This document shows, piece by piece, positions 16,835-24,561 of a stretch of 64,000 bases of DNA. Source of the stretch: Burkholderia seminalis DSM 23518. GTDB lineage: Bacteria; Pseudomonadota; Gammaproteobacteria; Burkholderiales; Burkholderiaceae. Position 1 is the stretch's first letter. The number at the start of each line of letters is the position of its first letter. The stretch covers positions 1 to 64,000 of the forward strand of contig NZ_CADFDK010000021.1 in the NCBI RefSeq assembly GCF_902832885.1, read 5' to 3'. Below the pieces are notes generated by a model. The model made no database searches and was not told the origin of the DNA. It saw only the letters and a list, made by a program, of their open reading frames with translations. The translations under genes and the position numbers were made by a program.

Positions 16835-19800
16835 TTACCAGACGAATCCCGCGCCTACGCCGGCGGCCACGGTGCCGCGCGTATCGGTCGAGCCGTTCGC
16901 CTTCAGAATCCAGTGGCCGGCATACGTTGAAATGCCGAGCGCCATGGCGGACTGCCCCCCGTACGTCCCGCCCCCGATGGCCACCATGCTCTTTCCGGGC
17001 GCCGGCGCCTGGGGCAGACTGGCGATCGCGACAGCCGCGGCGATACCACCGTTGGCGTCCCGCCGGTCATGTTCGATGCGGTTGCTCAGGTTCGTCGCGG
17101 AGTCGTTCAGCTGCTGGACGTTGACGGCATCGGTCGGAGCCGTTCCGGCCGAGACGTTGGTGAGTGTTCGCGTCATACCAGTGGCCGCGTTTCCGATCGA
17201 CACCGAATCGTTGCGGTCAGCCACTGAGCCAGCCCCAAGCGCAACGGCATTGGCGCCAGTCGCGTCAGCGCCGCTGCCGACCGCGATCGAGCCGCTGCCT
17301 TGGGCAATGGCACCCACACCGAGTGCAGCACTGCGATCGCCGATGGCCACCGCATTGCTGCCGATAGCCGTCGCGTCCGCGCCGGTTGCCACTGAACCGC
17401 CACCGGTGCTGTTAAACGCGGCATATTTGAGGCTGCCCTGACCGGGCTCGGGGAGGCTCTGACTGAACCTCGACGGGAGGATCGCGCCAAGCCGGGAAGA
17501 AAGTGCGTCGATCGCGCTGGTATTGGCGGCGACGTTCGCATTCGTCGCAAAGAGCTGAGCCCCGTTGACCGCATCTGCGCTGGCCGCTGATAACGAGCCA
17601 GGCGCCAGGTTATGAACGGTGACGGCCGCACCGGCTCCCAGCCCTCCAAGCGTCACGCTAAGTTTTGCGGGGTCGTCGTAAGACAGGGCGTTGCCGGCGA
17701 TCGTATTGACCGTACCGATAACCTGATTCAACTGGCCGACATTGACCGCGTCGGTGACGTTCACACCCGCTGCCACGCCGGAGACGCGGCGCGCACCAGC
17801 CAAGCCGCTGACGTCGATGTTGGCGCCGCCGGTGCCGGCACCGATCGTAATCGCGCCGGCGCTCGAGCCGCCGCGTTGTTGCACGATCCCGACGGTACCC
17901 GTTGCGAGCTGGCCAGCCAGGGCGGAGACGCTCTGGTTCGTCGCGTACAGTTGCCGTCCCGAGACCGCGTCGGTGCTGTTCGCCGTCAAGGTCGCATCAG
18001 CAACGTTGGTCAAGGTGACAGGCGCACCCGCCGCACCGAAGGTGACGCGCGTATGCGAGGGATCGTCGTAGACGACCGCGCTCGCGCCGAGCGCCCCGGC
18101 CTGAGATGCCACGCCCTGCAGCTGCTGGAGGTTGACCGCATCGGTAGCGTCAGTCCCGGCGGCCACGCCTTTGACCTGGCGCGCGCCGGCGGTGCCGGCG
18201 ATGTCAAGCGCCGTACCCCCGGTGCTGGCGCCGATAGCGATCGTGCCGGCGCCGGAACCGCCGGCTTGCTGCACCAGCCCAATCGTGCCGGCCGCTAGCC
18301 CCGACTGCAGCGCGGCGAGCGTCGCCCCACCGTTGGCGACGCTGCTGGACAACGAGGACACGGCGAAGCCCGTCGACGTCGACAGCGTTGCGATCGAGAT
18401 CGCGTTGGTGCTGATCGCCTGGTTGGCGGTGTAGAGCTGCCGACCAGACACGGCGTCCGTGCTGGTGGTCGTCAGTGCCGCGTCTGCGACGTTGGTGAGC
18501 AGGACGGGCGATCCTGTGCTGGGGGCGCCGAGCGTGACGCGCGAATGCGTCGGGTCATCATAGGAGACTGCGCCGGCGCCCACGGCACCCACAGCGGCCG
18601 TTACGCCCTGCAGTTGCTGGAGGTTGACTGCGTCGGTGGCGCTCGTGCCGGCGGCTACGCCCTTGATCTGCCGCGCGCCCGCAGTTCCGCCGACGTCGAG
18701 CGCGGTGCCGCCGGTGCTGGCGCCGATCGTAATCGTGCCGATGCCGGCACCGCCGGACTGCTGAACCAGCCCGACTGTCCCGACCGCAAGACTGGACGCG
18801 AGGGCTGATACGCCGGCGTTGGCCGAGGACAAGCCGGTCGACAGCGATGCCAGGCCATGGGAGACGCCGGTCGAGAGGGAAGAAAGCGCCGTTGTCGTGC
18901 TAGTCGACAGGCTCGCGATCGAGACAACGTTGCTGGAGATGCCCGTGGAAAGCGAGGTCGATGCCGCCAGCGTTGACGTGGACAGGGCAGCGATCGCGCC
19001 GACGTTTGCATTCGTCGTCTGCTGGGCAGCATAGAGCTGCCGCCCCGTCACAGCGTCGGTGCTGCTCGCGTTCAACGAGGCGTCCGCGAGGTTGCTCAGG
19101 GTCACGGGCGAACCTGATGCACCGAGCGTGACGTGGGTATGCGACGCGTCGTCATAGCTAACTGCGCTCGCGCCGATCGCGCCCGTCTGGCCCGCCACGC
19201 TCTGCAGCTGCTGCAGGTTGACCGCATCGGTACCGTCGGTGCCCGCGGCAACGCCCTTGACCTGACGCGGTCCGGATGTGCCGGCCACGTCGAGGGACGT
19301 ACCGCCGGTGTTGGCCCCGACCATGATCGGGCCACCGCCGGTCCCATCGGTCTGCTGGACCAACCCGACGGTTCCGGCCACCAGACCCGACGAGAGAGAT
19401 GACACGGTGACGTTGGTCGAGGACAAGCCAGTCGACAGGAGCGAGAAAGTAGCAGCCGTGCTCGTTGAAAAGCTACCAAACAAGGCCGCACTATTAACCG
19501 CGCCCGTCGAAAGCGACGATGTGACCGCCTGCGTTGAAGTAGACAGTGCGGCGATCGAACCGCTGTTGGCATTCGTCGCCTGCTGCACGGCATAGAGTTG
19601 CCGGCCGGTGACCGCGTCCGTGCTGCCGGCGTCCACGGAGCCGTCAGCGAGGTTGGTCAAAGTGACTGGCACACCCGCCGCATCAAAGGTGATGCGCGTG
19701 TGGGACGCATCGTCGTAGACGACCGCACTCGAGCCGATTGCGCCTGTCTGAGCCGCCACGCTCTGCAGCTGCTGCAGGTTGACCGCGTCGGTAGCGTCTG

Positions 19801-21652
19801 TGCCTGCAGCCACACCCTTGACCTGCCGCGCGCCCGCGTTGCCGGCGACGTTGAGCACCGTACCGCCGGTACCGGCGCCGATTGTGATCGCGCCCGTGCC
19901 GGCACCGCCTGCTTGCTGAACCAGACCAACGGTCCCTGCAGCCAGACCGGACTGCATTGCCGAGAGTATCGCGCCATCGCCAGCCAGGCCAGTCGAAAGA
20001 GACGAGATCGATCGGCTTGTCGTTATCGACAGCGACGCGATCGCGCTCGACGTTCCCGTGGAAAGACTTCCGATCGTTTGAGCGGTCGACGTCGACAGCG
20101 ATGCGAACCCGGCAGCGGTGTTCGTGGACAAGCTCGTGACCGTCGTGCCGATATCGGACAGACCAGTTGAGAGCGAACCAAAGCCCGATGCCGTGCTACT
20201 CGACAGGCTCGTGATGCTGGCCGTGTTGCTGGCGAGGCCCGTCGCCAGCGACGTGACAGACTGCGCGGTCCCGGTCGACAACGAACCTATCGCGCTGGCC
20301 ATGCCAGTCGACAGGCTGCTGATATTTTGAGCGGTCGACGTCGACAACGACACGAACCCTGCAGCGGTGTTCGTCGACAAGCTCGCAACCGTCGCGCCGA
20401 TGTCGGACAGCCCGGTCGAGAGCGATCCAAAGCCTGACGCCGCGCTGCTCGACAAACTGGTGACGCTGGCCGTGTTGCTGGCGAGGCCCGTAGACAGCGA
20501 CGTGACAGACTGCGCGGTTCCGGTCGACAACGACCCAATCGCGCCCGCCGTCCCGGTGGACAGGCTGCTGACCGTTTGAGCGGTCGATGTCGACAGAGAA
20601 GAGAACCCAGCAGCTGTGCTCGTCGACAAGCTCGCGACCGTCGCGCCGACGTCGGACAGCCCAGTTGAGAGCGAACCAAAGCCTGATGCCGTGCTGCTCG
20701 ACAGGCTCGTGATGCCAGCCGTGTTGCTTGCCAGGCCGGTTGACAGCGACGCGCCCGACTGCGCAATACCGGTCGATAAGCTGGCCACCGCCGTACCAGA
20801 GCTGGCCACGCTGGTTGAGAGCGAGCCTACTCGTGAGGCTACGCTGCTCGACAGGTTCGTGACGTTGGCCGTATTGCTCGCAAGCCCTGTCGATAGCGAC
20901 GCTAAAGATTGTGAGGCGGTGGTGGACAGCGCAGCGAGCCCGGAAGATACGCCGGCAACTCCCGTGGCATTGTTCGCGGTCGCAGTCGACAGCGACGTCA
21001 CGGACTGACTCGTCGACGTCGAGAGACTGCCAACTGCCTGTCCCATTTGATAGAGCTCGGATCCGTTAATGGCGTCAAGGCTTGTTGCACTAACGGTGCC
21101 GGCGGCAACATTAGTCAGTTGCCTCGGATTTTGCGGCGCGCCGAAACTCACCACCCCGTTGGACGTTGATCCCGCCACCGAGTAGCTCTGACCAGCAATA
21201 CCGAAGCTACTAAGCGGGTGCGCGGCGCCCGTGGTGGATCCTGAGCCGATTGCGACATCTTGCGAATTGTTGGCGACGGCGCCGTTTCCGATCGCGACGG
21301 AACCATTACCCGCAGCGGTGGCGGCGGCCCCAATTGCCGTTGCATTCGTACTGGCCACCGTCGTATTACCGATCGCAACCGCATTGGTCTGCGCCGTGCT
21401 CGAAGTACCGAGTACGATCGAATCGGCTCCGGCGGCCGTGGACGCGTAACCAAAGCTCAACGATCGAGGACCGGCAGAGGTAACCGCCGTGCCGATCGCA
21501 ACGGAGTAATCGCCAGAGGCAACGGCACCATTCCCGTTTGCAATCGCGCCGTCTCCGGACGTCTGAGCATGCGCAGGACCAGCCATCGATGCAAGCGCCG
21601 CAGCGATCGCGATCGATAAACCACTTGGTGTAGGGCTTTTCGAAAATTTCAT
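16835..21652 (-). CDS. Trimeric autotransporter adhesin (YadA-like)
   Basis: This 1605-residue surface protein has a signal peptide ending in GPAHAQ and a YadA-type head of about seven 14-residue repeats (SVAIGxxAxA pattern, about 35-135). A neck follows (LTNVAAGTVSATSLDAINGSELY), then a very long stalk. The stalk holds dozens of SLST(G/S) motifs, including three 83-residue tandem units (249 bp each, about 20080-20830). Several larger repeats with GLVQQ, VKGVAAGTDATDAVNLQQLQ and VxYDDxSHTRVT follow. A second head (AIGSNAVAIGDRSAALG), a neck (DAVNVQQLN) and the C-terminal YadA anchor ending GAGFVW complete it. Family members mediate adhesion and serum resistance. The ATG overlaps the upstream stop by one base (TAATG), so it is co-translated with the preceding small gene. 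Confidence 0.95.
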   Translation of the reverse strand: MKFSKSPTPSGLSIAIAAALASMAGPAHAQTSGDGAIANGNGAVASGDYSVAIGTAVTSAGPRSLSFGYASTAAGADSIVLGTSSTAQTNAVAIGNTTVASTNATAIGAAATAAGNGSVAIGNGAVANNSQDVAIGSGSTTGAAHPLSSFGIAGQSYSVAGSTSNGVVSFGAPQNPRQLTNVAAGTVSATSLDAINGSELYQMGQAVGSLSTSTSQSVTSLSTATANNATGVAGVSSGLAALSTTASQSLASLSTGLASNTANVTNLSSSVASRVGSLSTSVASSGTAVASLSTGIAQSGASLSTGLASNTAGITSLSSSTASGFGSLSTGLSDVGATVASLSTSTAAGFSSLSTSTAQTVSSLSTGTAGAIGSLSTGTAQSVTSLSTGLASNTASVTSLSSSAASGFGSLSTGLSDIGATVASLSTNTAAGFVSLSTSTAQNISSLSTGMASAIGSLSTGTAQSVTSLATGLASNTASITSLSSSTASGFGSLSTGLSDIGTTVTSLSTNTAAGFASLSTSTAQTIGSLSTGTSSAIASLSITTSRSISSLSTGLAGDGAILSAMQSGLAAGTVGLVQQAGGAGTGAITIGAGTGGTVLNVAGNAGARQVKGVAAGTDATDAVNLQQLQSVAAQTGAIGSSAVVYDDASHTRITFDAAGVPVTLTNLADGSVDAGSTDAVTGRQLYAVQQATNANSGSIAALSTSTQAVTSSLSTGAVNSAALFGSFSTSTAATFSLLSTGLSSTNVTVSSLSSGLVAGTVGLVQQTDGTGGGPIMVGANTGGTSLDVAGTSGPRQVKGVAAGTDGTDAVNLQQLQSVAGQTGAIGASAVSYDDASHTHVTLGASGSPVTLSNLADASLNASSTDAVTGRQLYAAQQTTNANVGAIAALSTSTLAASTSLSTGISSNVVSIASLSTSTTTALSSLSTGVSHGLASLSTGLSSANAGVSALASSLAVGTVGLVQQSGGAGIGTITIGASTGGTALDVGGTAGARQIKGVAAGTSATDAVNLQQLQGVTAAVGAVGAGAVSYDDPTHSRVTLGAPSTGSPVLLTNVADAALTTTSTDAVSGRQLYTANQAISTNAISIATLSTSTGFAVSSLSSSVANGGATLAALQSGLAAGTIGLVQQAGGSGAGTIAIGASTGGTALDIAGTAGARQVKGVAAGTDATDAVNLQQLQGVASQAGALGASAVVYDDPSHTRVTFGAAGAPVTLTNVADATLTANSTDAVSGRQLYATNQSVSALAGQLATGTVGIVQQRGGSSAGAITIGAGTGGANIDVSGLAGARRVSGVAAGVNVTDAVNVGQLNQVIGTVNTIAGNALSYDDPAKLSVTLGGLGAGAAVTVHNLAPGSLSAASADAVNGAQLFATNANVAANTSAIDALSSRLGAILPSRFSQSLPEPGQGSLKYAAFNSTGGGSVATGADATAIGSNAVAIGDRSAALGVGAIAQGSGSIAVGSGADATGANAVALGAGSVADRNDSVSIGNAATGMTRTLTNVSAGTAPTDAVNVQQLNDSATNLSNRIEHDRRDANGGIAAAVAIASLPQAPAPGKSMVAIGGGTYGGQSAMALGISTYAGHWILKANGSTDTRGTVAAGVGAGFVW
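20080..20827 (-). repeat. Three 249-bp tandem repeats in the adhesin stalk
   Basis: The landmark gagcggtcga recurs at 20080, 20329 and 20578, exactly 249 bases apart. Each unit encodes 83 residues with the order SNTAS..TSLSSS, GFGSLSTGLSD, ASLSTNTAAGF and GSLSTGTAQSVTSL. The units are near-identical with scattered substitutions. Such in-frame arrays change length by recombination, altering stalk length. Confidence 0.8.
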
Positions 21653-22050
21653 TACAATCCCCGCTTAACAACGAGTGCCCGGTCTACGGGACGTTTACGC
21701 CTGCGCTCGCGCAGGACCTGGAGCCCTCTGTTCCTGTCCTCCGCCAAGATTCCGGGAACAGAGGGGTTTGTTTCGGCAACATCGCCGGAGATCCGACGGT
21801 GCTGCCTTTGGTGAATCTCGAGTACGGCACCCTCGAAGGCGTCGCGCAGCATCGGGATATCGGCAGTCAGGGGAGGGAATTCCCCATCGTGGACGCCAAC
21901 GCACGCTCGAGTGGGTGCTATCGCGTGGTGCTGAGCCGCACGGTGATGGCTGAACCACTCTGGCGAACCGGGGTCTGTCGTACAGACCCCATAGGCGTAC
22001 TGGACACGCACCTTGAGTGCCCGCGCGAAGGGAGAAAGGGCGACCGTCAT
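21652..22050 (-). CDS. Hypothetical 132-residue protein, paralogue of the 222-residue protein
   Basis: The ATG overlaps the stop of the DsbD-like gene (ATGA), and the stop overlaps the adhesin ATG (TAATG), so it is embedded in the operon. Residues 5-75 resemble the first 95 residues of the 222-residue protein (FARALKVRVQYAYGVCTTD, LTADIPMLRDAFEGAV). Beyond that it diverges into a basic tail rich in arginine. It looks like a shortened copy of the gene on the other side of the adhesin. No known motif. Confidence 0.6.
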   Translation of the reverse strand: MTVALSPFARALKVRVQYAYGVCTTDPGSPEWFSHHRAAQHHAIAPTRACVGVHDGEFPPLTADIPMLRDAFEGAVLEIHQRQHRRISGDVAETNPSVPGILAEDRNRGLQVLRERRRKRPVDRALVVKRGL

Positions 22051-22532
22051 CGCGACGCCTCCGACGGCGACAGCAGTGCAGCAGCAATCACCGGGAAAGT
22101 GCGCTGCATCGGCGGATAGCAGATCTGGTTGATTGCGCAGCCTTGATAAGTCACCGTGAGGCCGAACATCTCGCGAGCATTGACCGGCACACGCAACGTC
22201 ACTTCGCGCTCGAACACCTCCACCGGATGTCCTGCGCTCGGATCAGCGACGACCTTGCCGGTACCGTGCTGAATTGCACCGAGGTGCGCCCGACCGTCAT
22301 CACTCGCGACCCGGAAGCGATCGCCGTAAAGTCGATAGCCGTCGGCGATCGCAAAATGGAGGACAACCGCGCCAGGTTCTTCGGTCATGCGAACGCGGAA
22401 AGCTTGCTCCGGCGAGAGAAACTGCTCGGCGTATGCGGGGCAAGCGAGGACACCGTTCAGGATCCATGCAAGCAATGCCAACGACATGGCCACGACGAAA
22501 CGGCGTATAACTCGGGTTCGAGCAGTCATCAT
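22047..22532 (-). CDS. Stand-alone DsbD N-terminal (alpha) domain protein
   Basis: The start at 22532 gives the ATGA overlap with the upstream gene. A signal peptide (hydrophobic 12-35, ending PAYAEQ) precedes a domain of about 120 residues with FLSPEQAFRVR, YRLYGDRF and VTYQGCAINQICYPP. The last holds the two redox cysteines typical of DsbD-alpha. In full-length DsbD this periplasmic domain passes electrons from the transmembrane domain to DsbC, DsbG and similar partners. The beta and gamma domains are absent, so it must work with the host's DsbD or act as a separate thiol carrier. A DsbC-like protein is encoded in the tra operon. Confidence 0.8.
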   Translation of the reverse strand: MMTARTRVIRRFVVAMSLALLAWILNGVLACPAYAEQFLSPEQAFRVRMTEEPGAVVLHFAIADGYRLYGDRFRVASDDGRAHLGAIQHGTGKVVADPSAGHPVEVFEREVTLRVPVNAREMFGLTVTYQGCAINQICYPPMQRTFPVIAAALLSPSEASR

Positions 22533-23002
22533 GCGACTCGCTGCTTCCACGCCAATTCAGCGCGAGCGAGCCCATGCAAGACGGGCAGCGCCAGTAAGCT
22601 CCAGAAGTACAGCGTCGCGCCCGCGACCATCCCGTCGAAACACAAGTCGAAAGCCGATTCGACCAATCCGGCCGCCGGCGAGTCGAAGTTCCAGACGATC
22701 ATGATCATCAACAGCATGCAAATCAGATAGACAAACATGCCGAAACTGCGCAAACCGCGTTGCGCACGACGGAGTGCGCTCCATGTGCCCGGTCGCGTGC
22801 ACGTCGAGCGTAAAGCCGGCAAGAACATTAACGTCGTAACAAACGCCGCGATGAACAAGGGTTCCGTGCTATTCCAGAATCCGAGCGCATCAACGTAAGC
22901 AATGGGCGCAATCAACAGCCAGGTAACGAGCGCCAACACCGCGAGCATGATTCCCACATGTCGACGATGAACGGGAGGGTGAGGGAGGGGACGCAAATGC
23001 AT
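22529..23002 (-). CDS. Integral membrane protein, four predicted helices
   Basis: The ATG at 23002 was chosen for its strong GGAG 8 bases upstream; further upstream ATGs lack a ribosome binding site. The 157-residue product has four hydrophobic segments, near VGIMLAVLALVTWLL, FIAAFVTTLMFL, FGMFVYLICMLLMIMIV and LYFWSLLALPVL. Its stop overlaps the next ATG. No family recognised. Its position between a Sel1-like small protein and a DsbD-type domain suggests an envelope role. Confidence 0.65.
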   Translation of the reverse strand: MHLRPLPHPPVHRRHVGIMLAVLALVTWLLIAPIAYVDALGFWNSTEPLFIAAFVTTLMFLPALRSTCTRPGTWSALRRAQRGLRSFGMFVYLICMLLMIMIVWNFDSPAAGLVESAFDLCFDGMVAGATLYFWSLLALPVLHGLARAELAWKQRVA

Positions 23003-23052
23003 ACAGCTTTCTCCATTACATGCTGCGTATTTGTCGGATTCCATCGTGGCGT

Positions 23053-23562
23053 TCAGTTCGTCGACACGCTGATCAAATAACGCAGGGCGTCCTGACTGCC
23101 GGCCGCTGCGGCTTGACGCATGAGTCGCATACCGATCTCCCGATCCGCATCGGCCACTGCCATCGGACCGCCTAAATCCGCGTGCTTTTGCAGGCGCGTA
23201 CGAGCAACCAGGTACATCGCGGTCGGCTCGCCGGCGTCCGACTCCGCCTGAAGCAAACCCGGATAGTCCCGATTGAAATGAACGGCAAGCCACGTACCGG
23301 CAGAACGATTCCCGCCTTTAAACGCGGACTCCATCGCAGGTCGCATGTCGAGGTAGTCGCGCGAGCGAGCCCAAGACTGCAAGGGCCCGTTCGTGCCGGT
23401 GATGGAGAACAGGCAAGCCGCCGTCACCATCGCGACCGCCACGCCTTTCAGCTTGCGTTGAGCAGCGGGATCAGGATTGGTCAGGATCAGCGTGCCGTCA
23501 GGCCATGTGATCGAGGCGGCGGCTCGCCGGCGCTCGGCGAAAGATGCGCGATATCGATTCAT
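23053..23562 (-). CDS. Hypothetical membrane-anchored protein, Sel1-like C-terminus
   Basis: The start at 23562 (MNRYRASFAERRRAA) gives 169 residues with one hydrophobic segment (about 47-64, GVAVAMVTAACLFSITG). The C-terminal half consists of helices with YLVARTRLQKHADL and GMRLMRQAAAAGSQDALRYL, reminiscent of a Sel1/TPR-like repeat. Topology suggests an anchored periplasmic domain. The family is not known to me; it is one of a run of small envelope genes. Confidence 0.6.
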   Translation of the reverse strand: MNRYRASFAERRRAAASITWPDGTLILTNPDPAAQRKLKGVAVAMVTAACLFSITGTNGPLQSWARSRDYLDMRPAMESAFKGGNRSAGTWLAVHFNRDYPGLLQAESDAGEPTAMYLVARTRLQKHADLGGPMAVADADREIGMRLMRQAAAAGSQDALRYLISVSTN

Positions 23563-23682
23563 TGGGGGTGCCTTAACAGAAACACGATTTAGGGAAAAAA
23601 GGCCAGCCGGGCTCACCGGCTGGTGCCAAAGGAAGTGCGAAATGGGTATACACACTTCCGGGGATCAATTCAGTGGTGGCAC

Positions 23683-24081
23683 TTACTGGCCGATGCCTCC
23701 CTTGGCCACGTCGGTGGTCTCGGCAAACGTGTATTTCTTGACGACGCCGCTGTCGTCGAACAGCACGGTCAACGTCTTCTTCCGCACGTCAGCGCCATGT
23801 GCAAACGCACCGACGATCGGCACGAAGTTGATAGCGTGCGGCGTGGCGTGAGCCAGCTCGTATGTCCAGATCTCGAGACCCGAATCGGTGAACGTGGTCT
23901 TGTTCGGTGAACCGAAAGCATCCTGAACGTCCTGCTTTGTGCTCTTGCCCTGCTGGATTTGGGCCTGAACGCTTGATTGCGTCGCGGATTCGAGGTGCTC
24001 GTTGCCGGTGGTCGCGCAACCGACAAGTAACGCAGTGCCCGACAAGGCGACGATCAGGAGCGTGTTCTTCGTGAATTTCAT
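23683..24081 (-). CDS. BamE/SmpA-like lipoprotein
   Basis: AGGAAG before the ATG at 24081 sets the start. A lipoprotein signal (MKFTKNTLLIVALSG, lipobox LLVGC) precedes a domain of about 110 residues. That domain has QIQQGKSTKQDVQDAFGSP and a two-strand end with LTVLFDDSGVVKKYTF. This matches the BamE-like alpha-beta-beta fold (short lipoproteins of the SmpA/OmlA group). Outer-membrane location, inner leaflet, is expected. A specific role on the plasmid is unknown. Confidence 0.75.
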   Translation of the reverse strand: MKFTKNTLLIVALSGTALLVGCATTGNEHLESATQSSVQAQIQQGKSTKQDVQDAFGSPNKTTFTDSGLEIWTYELAHATPHAINFVPIVGAFAHGADVRKKTLTVLFDDSGVVKKYTFAETTDVAKGGIGQ

Positions 24082-24136
24082 GGTCTTCCTCTTGGTGTGG
24101 TCAACAGTCAAAAAATGGCGGTGATTCGTTGCTGGC

Positions 24137-24553
24137 CTAGTACAGGCGGCCGGATCGCTCTGCTTCACATACAGCGCGGTACCAGTCGTCCATGTGGCGC
24201 CTGACCTGCAGCTCGACGTAGCTGATGTACGGTCGCCACCACGCGTAGAACAGCGAAGCGACGAGGCCAGCGAACGCGTACATCGGCAGCGCCGTGCGCG
24301 GCTCGACGACGATCGGGTAGTCCAGGTGGAATCCGTTGGAGATCAGTCGCCCCCAGAGCAACAACGCCGGTGCCCATGCCAACCAGCACAGCGCGAGCCA
24401 CTGCACGACGTAACGTGTCGCCCAATCGGCTTCGGTACGCAGCAGTCTCGGACTGGTCCACAGCCGACGGCGAATGTGTCGACGTTCGGCCAGATAGAAC
24501 CGCGTAAAATGTGGAACCGGACGCGCACGGCGGGGGCGATTGAAAATAGACAT
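24137..24553 (-). CDS. Small membrane protein (138 residues)
   Basis: A basic N-terminus (MSIFNRPRRARP) is followed by two hydrophobic segments near WLALCWLAWAPALLLWG and ALPMYAFAGLVASLFYAWW, then an amphipathic charged C-terminus. It starts 8 bases after the zeta-fusion stop. No family recognised. Confidence 0.6.
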   Translation of the reverse strand: MSIFNRPRRARPVPHFTRFYLAERRHIRRRLWTSPRLLRTEADWATRYVVQWLALCWLAWAPALLLWGRLISNGFHLDYPIVVEPRTALPMYAFAGLVASLFYAWWRPYISYVELQVRRHMDDWYRAVCEAERSGRLY

Positions 24554-24561
24554 GGCGGCCC

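Noticed and set aside
15756-17441. Plus-strand open frame (561 codons) spanning several minus-strand genes
   Set aside because: It crosses the DUF1173, 70-residue, 222-residue and adhesin genes, all supported by ribosome binding sites and homology; typical high-GC shadow.
17600-21450. Dense repetitive DNA that could suggest CRISPR or satellite repeats
   Set aside because: The repeats are in frame and encode the adhesin head and stalk; there are no spacer-like unique segments of constant length.
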